A DNA stretch of 64,000 nt, from contig CM055109.1 of assembly GCA_029204225.1 (NCBI GenBank), positions 46,779,895 to 46,843,894 on the forward strand. Direction: 5' to 3'. This document shows, piece after piece, positions 58,692 through 64,000 of this stretch. This DNA comes from Diphasiastrum complanatum (taxonomy: Eukaryota > Streptophyta > Lycopodiopsida > Lycopodiales > Lycopodiaceae). Every line of letters begins with the position of its first letter. The first letter of the stretch is position 1. The notes beneath the pieces were generated by a model that was given only the letters and a program-made list of their open reading frames with translations, was not told the DNA's origin and did no database searches. The translations under genes and the position numbers were made by a program.

Positions 58692-59338
58692 ATGAGCAAC
58701 CCGAAATCCCCGAATAAGCTTAGGTTAGGTTTTTGGAACTATAATGGTTTTCATTCATCATCATCAGCACGTCACTTACAAGATTTTCTTGGCCGATGTG
58801 ACATGCTTTTATTGGCTCTCTATACTACTAATTCGTCCCCTATTACTCTCTCATCGAGACCTACTGATTTTACATTGTTTACCCCTTCTCTGATTGTAGA
58901 TGCTATCCAAAGTTATAGAGCTGAAGATATTGACTCACTTAGTGTTGATTTTCTTAAATATGTGCCATATAGTTTGCCCATATATCTCTCATAACTTCAA
59001 TCAGTCTATCATGTTTGGCTTCCCTACTGCCCGGTGCATTAACCTGTTACACCCTATACTTAAAGCTAGTGACCCAATGAACGTGGAAAATTACCGCACC
59101 ATTATGATTAGTTATATCATGGCTAAGCTTTTTGGCTCGATCTTGCAGTCTATTGTTAGCTCAAAGCGGAACCGGATGGACTATGTCCTATTGGACAGGC
59201 AAGTTTCAGGACCGGATATTCTACTACGGATCAGATTTTTATATTGAGATGTACCTTGAGGAGGCCAAGCATTGGAAGCAGCGAGTTTATTGTTGCTTTG
59301 TGGATTTCCGCAAAGCTTTTGACTCTGTACCTAGGCAT
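58692..59338 (+). pseudogene. LINE copy D ORF2 with endonuclease deleted
   Basis: Starts LRLGFWNYNGFHSSSSARHL, QDFLGRCDMLLLA. Where the catalytic ETRES should follow, it jumps to LYTTNSSPITLSSRPTDFTL, which lies just before RT in copy B. About 1.3 kb of endonuclease and linker is missing. RT continues (NYRTIMISYIMAKLFGSILQ, YCCFVDFRKAFDSVPR) and is cut at 59338 by a Copia LTR. Confidence 0.8.
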
Positions 59339-59817
59339 TGTTGTAATGTAAATGGAATTGATTACATTACCATAGGTTACTTTGACCCAAAAGGTCGAGA
59401 GTTGTGTAACCATGGTCATTTATTATATTAGGCCTACTAAACTTAGAGTTAGCTAAGTTAGTCTGAAATTAACTTGGTATGGACTCATGGGTCCACTAGG
59501 CCTGATTGTGACATTACGTACCCCAACTTGACATATTGGAGGTACCTTATTCTTTCTATGTAACTTATAGAAAGTTGGATAGTCAATAGTCAAGTAGTTG
59601 GATAGCCAATAGTCATGAAGTTAGATAGTCATCTTGGACTATATATACGTGTGCATCCCATTTGTATGAGAATCTTTTGTAAGCAATACTGACTATTCTC
59701 CTTGGCTGTCCACGAGTTTCTACAAGAGGGTTTCTAGCCATCTCTCTCTTTCTTTTGAGAATGCTTTGTGTGATTGAATAGTTAAGATCCTGGATCCTTA
59801 GGCTTCTATTTCATACA
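59339..59817 (+). repeat. Copia 5' LTR (479 bp)
   Basis: TG...CA ends. The first about 145 bp match 60985-61128 closely. Confidence 0.85.
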
Positions 59818-59830
59818 TGGTATCAGAGCC

Positions 59831-60287
59831 TTTAGGTGATCAGATTGCTTGCAGGAGGGCGCCCAATAGGAAGCTTAGTTCTTCCCCTTTTGGTAACAGA
59901 AAATCATCAAGCTGCTGATTTTTGCAGGAGAAGAATCTGTTCATCTTCTTATAACTTTTTTGCAGGAAATTGCAGGAAATTGCAGGGCAACTTCACCTAT
60001 TTGAGAGCTAGCAGTAGGGCGCCCATGCTCAAACCAATTGCATGTGATTTTGACTCAATTACATGCTGAAAATTTCAGATTTACTTCTTTGTAGGAGGGC
60101 ACCCATCTACAAATGAACAACATGTGTTTTGGACACATTTCTTGCTGAAATTTCCCTGTTGGTGAGCTTGGAGTAGGGCGCTACCATCAGCTCTATATGC
60201 ACATAATGTCCAAGTTCGGAACACTTTGGAGAGCAAAGTGTTGACAAAGGTAAGGCTGTTGGATAGCCCAAACCAATCCCTAAATGG
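59831..60287 (+). promoter_or_regulatory. Copia leader with repeated GGGCGCCC-type palindromes
   Basis: AGGGCGCCCA or close variants occur at about 59857, 60017, 60096 (AGGGCACCCA) and 60174 (AGGGCGCTACCA), each after GAG or TAG. TTGCAGGAAA repeats lie at about 59962-59982. Repeated palindromes in a retroelement leader could serve RNA dimerisation or packaging; this is inference. Confidence 0.45.
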
Positions 60288-61128
60288 TTGTTGCAGACTT
60301 TGCAGGACAGCAAAGTGGATCATTTCTATGAAGGGAAGACTCGTGCCTCTACTAAATCAATAGAATTTGCTGATTATTTTGATTTTGCTCTAACTTCTAT
60401 TGAGGATGGTGCAGTAGAACCTGTTTTTTATGAGCAGGCCAGAGTAAAATGTTGGGAGAATGCGATGCAAGAGGAGTACAACACATGGGGCTGGAATTTT
60501 CATCTCTCAACAACGATACATTGAACAGATGTTGAAAACAATCTTCTTTTTTCAGGTCACCGCAAGTTGATGTATTAGTGAAAAGTTTTATGCGAAACCT
60601 TTTCAATTTGATGTTTTAGCAAAGGCTGAAAAATTCGACACTCTTTGGAACCTTTTTGTACTAATCAAGGAGGGAGTCAACATGTGTCAATTAGTACTTT
60701 TGTTCAAAGTGTTAAGAGTGAGCATTTGTTTGGAGAGAATTTTTCATTACTTGAAGATTCTTCTATGTCATCCCATGCCTCTTCGAGGGGCAAATCCTCA
60801 CCCTTCGACTTGATGCTTCATTATTACGCATTCTTTTCCTTTTATATGTTGGACATGATTGGGGATGAGATTTCAACTACTTCGGTGCGAAGTTTTTGGC
60901 AACATGAAGTTCAGACAGCAAGTTGCATTTTTCTCTTTCGAGGAGTTACTTCATGTTATGTTATGCATTTCCATTTAAGGAGGGTGTTGGAATGTAAATG
61001 GAATTGATTACATTACCATAGGTTACTTTGACCCAAAAGGTCGAGAGTTGTGTAACCATGGTCATTTATTATATTAGGCCTATTAAACTTAGAGTTAGCT
61101 CAGTTAGTATGAAATTAACTTGGTAGGG

Positions 61129-61838
61129 ACTTCGTGTCTCCTCACATAAGCTTGCTATTTAGACGGGCCGTTATACTGATACACCCAGGCCACAACGGAT
61201 GTGCCAGTTATGCTCGTTGCAAGAGGTAGAGGATGAGTCACATTTCATTTTTAGATGTCCTACATACTATGAGATCTTAGGCCATTATTATTGTCTCTAC
61301 AGAGGCACTCCTCTCTCCCTTCGCTCTTTCTTGGCCTATCCAGACCCTAGGTGTGTGGGACTTTTACTGAGATGGACATTTACGTTACGAGCATCTCTTT
61401 TACCTTTGGAGGCAGCAGAAGGCTGTGAAGACTCAGCGATCACCTACCAGACCGAGATGTGCAGCCCGTTCATCACCGTCAGCTAGAGTCTCACAACGGC
61501 CTTCAACATTTTATCGACGCTCATCAGCCTCCAATGCGCACCTCGTAGCCTATCACTCGTTTTTTCATATCAGCCCCTTAGTGATTTTTAGTCCTTTAGT
61601 GGTTTGACTCAGCAGAGCAGGTAGTTAAGCTCTTGCCTATGTACCTCAGTACAGCAGGAGGCTAAGCTCTTGCATCTCCTTTTTGCATGATGAGAGATTG
61701 TTGATTTATTTGTCATTAGTTGACTTTTAGTAGAGAGAGTTTTTTTTAGAAATAAGTCCTCATATGGAGATTGCTCCTAATTTGTATGTACTGTACTTTG
61801 TCTTTTGTACCTAGGGGCAATGGGTAGACATTAATAAT
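61129..61838 (+). pseudogene. LINE ORF2 C-terminal part and 3' UTR
   Basis: Resumes after the Copia insertion, probably the same copy as D: LRVSSHKLAI, then CQLCSLQEVEDESHFIFRC (CX2CX9HX4C knuckle at about 61200-61258), YYEILGHYYCLYRGTPLSLR. The tail sequence QRPSTFYRRSS is only a weak PIP-box relative. The 3' UTR ends TACCTAGGGGCA..TAGACATTAATAAT, the conserved LINE end of this cluster. Confidence 0.8.
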
Positions 61839-61843
61839 CTCTC

Positions 61844-61909
<66 letters not shown>
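61839..61909. repeat. CT tail of the LINE
   Basis: About 70 bp of CT with one interruption (AT), directly after GACATTAATAAT. Confidence 0.95.
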
Positions 61910-61911
<2 letters not shown>

Positions 61912-62330
61912 GGACTTGTTTGGGCCCCGCGAGAGTTTTGGGAACAATCCAGTTCAAACCGGACCCGATCGATTCATTGGTGCGAACCGTGGTTCGCGGT
62001 TCGATGCAACATTGAGCAATGATACACACAAGTTGCTCTCATCTCATCTTAGAGCTTACATGCTCAGGGTTATCAGTTGGCTTGGTTCTCTCAGGCCTCC
62101 TAGGTGCTTGACACACTTGGCATCTTCATCACTGCCCTTCCCTCGAGTACCCATGATTACATCAGATGGGTCATCTACACAACTTATCTTGATCAAGCCT
62201 GGCATGGTCAATCAGAGACAGATGTATCAAGTATCCCACTACCTTGCGTTCTGGGTAATCACATGGTCTCAGATTCATACTAGGTTAGCTCTGTATCTCT
62301 TCACACCACCTTGAGGTCGAAATTGGAGGG
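61910..62330. other. Unassigned stretch with palindromic GAACC/GGTTCG block
   Basis: GCGAACCGTGGTTCGCGGTTCG-type inverted repeats (in pieces, about 61979-62001) resemble small hAT-like ends. The open frame across 61916-62314 has no recognised domain. Confidence 0.4.
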
Positions 62331-63550
62331 CTTCAGGATACCCCACACGAGGATAGGATCTCATTCGCCTTCCCTTCTAAACCCCACAAAAACAAATCAC
62401 CTATATCCATTTCATCTAGACCTATTTACCTCCCCGATTTGATGATGAATGTTGTTCCCAATACTATCTTGCCACACATGCACATATATGTGCTCCACAC
62501 CTCCTTTGTTCCACTTGTTGTTCTCTTCATCGTATGCTCCACTGTAAAAGGCACGCCTACAAAGTTTCAAAAGGGAAATACCTTGTTGATCTTCTTGATA
62601 GTTCTTTCACAAACGTGTTTTGTGGCAAGTTCATCCCACAAGCTCCACCCCCTCTCTTGGATGACGTACGTCTCTAGATTGAGTACAACACCACACTATA
62701 TACTATACCTACTCATGCTACTATCTCTATCTCCCCTCATCCCTTTGAGTTCACTTTCTTCACCTCTGATATGGTCCTAGCAGCCATTAAGAGAATGAAG
62801 ACCATAAAGCGAGAGATATTGAAGACCTTCAGTCTGAATTATTGATCCAAGTTGTTGACTTGCTCTCAACCACTTTTGGTCATTCTTCTTAATCATGTTG
62901 TTGTCTCCTGCTTCCCATCTTCCTAGCGTACCAATATCATCCACCCCATTCATAGAAATGGTGACCCCATGAATCTTGGTAATTACCACACTATTATGAT
63001 TGGGCATGTTACGGCAAAGTTGTAAGGTAATATTTTATAGTCAGATGTGAGTACTAGATTATATGCTTGCCAGGTAGGGCTCAAAGCCCATTACTACTAT
63101 TGATATAATTTCAAGCTTCAAGCTCTTATTGAGGCAGCTAGTTATAGGACATAGCAGGTCTATTGTTGTTTTGTGGACTTCATGAAGGCCTTTAATTCTA
63201 TCCCAGACTCCTTACTCATTCAGATATTACAAGATCTTGATTTTTTTCTTGATGCAATCTTGGTTGTGATGGTACTCTACGAGAGGGTTCTAAGCTTTTC
63301 TTTGAAATGCTAGTGGCATTTTTCAGCAGATTTGAGCACCATCAAGGTGAAGTAGGGTTGCTCTCTTTCACCTATACTTTTTGGACTATATATTGATGAG
63401 TTGGATAGGGCCATCGAGCAATGTGGCAATACAGGTTGCAAACTGAGCGATATATTGATTGCCACACTTCTCTATGCAAATGAGGTGGTTCTAGTCTCTT
63501 CGACTAGAGAGCATTTACAAAGACAATTGGATTGTCTCCATGCCTTGCCA
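62331..63550 (+). pseudogene. LINE copy E, RT region, heavily mutated
   Basis: Pieces with stops between them: PPLLDDVRL, FEFTFFTSDMVLAAIKRMK, NLGNYHTIMIGHVTAKL, YCCFVDFMKAFNSIPDSLL, GCSLSPILFGLYIDELDRAI and LSDILIATLLYANEVVLVSS. The palm ADD has become ANE. The copy breaks at 63550, where a Copia LTR begins. Wording is closest to copy A. Confidence 0.8.
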
Positions 63551-64000
63551 TGACTATGAGCTATATTTAAGGGCCCATGTTATTTTTAGTATAGGAACTA
63601 AGTTTACATCAAGCTTTTTCCTTTTAGCTTTTTGATTTATGCCTTTAGCTTTTGCTAAGGCTACTTGCTCAATCATCTTGTTGTGTGTGTGAGTACTAAT
63701 ATGACTAGTTTACTCCTCTATCATGATTATACTCATAATTCTGACATGGTATCAAAGCCTAGGTTATTCTGATTGGAGTGTTGCACATAAGCGTTGGATT
63801 GCTACATGTGGGATCATTTTTCTCGTGATTAGTCTGAAAATCTGCCAGGCAGATTATTGGAAGACATTGTTGTAGATTAGATCGCTGGAAAAGATTGCAG
63901 AAGGTTGTTGTAGGACAGCAAAGTGTGGACAGCAACACGTGGAGAAGGATCGACTGACATACCCATTAGTTCTGCAGGTCAGACCATTGGGAGATCAGCT
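63551..64000 (+). mobile_element. Copia 5' LTR, primer site and leader, running off the window
   Basis: A short LTR (63551-63746, TGACTATG...TTCTGACA, 196 bp if the start is right) is followed by TGGTATCAAAGCC at 63747, a one-base variant of the tRNA-Met primer site. The rest is leader. The left boundary is set by the break in the LINE and a TG start, so it is tentative. Confidence 0.6.

Larger units (their letters stand above)
59339..61128 (+). mobile_element. Copia deletion derivative inserted in LINE D
   Basis: 5' LTR 59339-59817 (TGTTGTAATG...TTTCATACA), primer site TGGTATCAGAGCC at 59818-59830, a short interior, purine tract AAGGAGGG, and a 3' LTR starting 60985 (TGTTGGAATG) that breaks off at about 61128 where LINE sequence resumes. 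The interior keeps only an RT N-edge (VEPVFYEQARVKCWENAMQE, EYNTW) fused to a connection-domain piece (ISQQRYIEQMLKT). No enzyme is complete. Its target duplication cannot be read because the right LTR is truncated. Confidence 0.82.

Noticed and set aside
61916-62314. 132-codon ORF next to a CT tail
   Set aside because: No recognisable domain and no homology to the LINE proteins in this window. Left unassigned.
46020-64000. Further upstream CBL exons
   Set aside because: Looked for the conserved SFQLYDLKQQGFI, VFHPNAP and ELFKKISS regions on the minus strand by eye; none seen. A computed protein-to-genome alignment would be decisive.

Overview
This window is nuclear DNA from a land plant with a large, transposon-packed genome. 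The best organism marker is a calcineurin-B-like (CBL2/CBL3-type) calcium sensor gene on the minus strand. Its last three coding exons can be read at 46014-45934, 27625-27513 and 27238-27181, with exact splice phasing. The intron between the first two visible exons is 18.3 kb and full of mobile elements, and no further upstream exon was found up to 64000. Introns of this size, a permuted Penelope-like retroelement and abundant Copia elements fit a gymnosperm or fern better than a compact angiosperm genome, but the species cannot be named from the sequence.

Layout. 1-21.3 kb is mostly Copia-type LTR retrotransposons. They are a plus-strand RT/RNase H end with its 3' LTR (1-1992), a lone LTR with a doubled primer site (2753-3439), a complete but non-autonomous minus-strand element with paired LTRs (5064-10563), a truncated minus-strand gag/RT remnant (14.2-15.8 kb), and a complete deletion derivative (16973-21261) whose RT has been replaced by an unrelated open reading segment. 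A 333-363 bp satellite array lies at 11763-13290, and two long AG microsatellites lie at 4919-5056 and 21367-21574. 21.6-27.2 kb is AT-rich, with one Copia gag fragment and probably the 3' UTR of the CBL gene.

27.2-46.0 kb is the CBL gene end. Its giant intron holds a 9.5 kb hAT element (28681-38209) with an 8-bp target duplication, CATAG ends, palindromic GGTACC/GCGG subterminal blocks, a broken BED/hAT transposase, an AT-hook proline-rich ORF, a convergent minus-strand ORF and a nested Copia fragment. It also holds a Penelope-like element (39.4-42.0 kb, minus) whose GIY-YIG endonuclease lies upstream of the reverse transcriptase, and a decayed minus-strand LINE (44-45.5 kb).

47-63.5 kb is a head-to-tail, all-plus-strand cluster of one LINE family. 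Copies have an ORF1, an APE endonuclease/RT ORF2 with a C-terminal CX2CX9HX4C knuckle and, in two copies, a canonical PIP-box. Where preserved, the 3' end is a small hairpin, a GACATTAATA-like end and a CT microsatellite. Two copies have CT arrays at both ends, suggesting insertion into CT microsatellites. Every copy that retains the RT palm motif has a lesion there. Copia derivatives (59339-61128 and 63551-end) and a decayed hAT (56.0-57.1 kb) interrupt the cluster. Nearly all mobile-element genes here are broken; the CBL exons are the only intact host coding sequence recognised.
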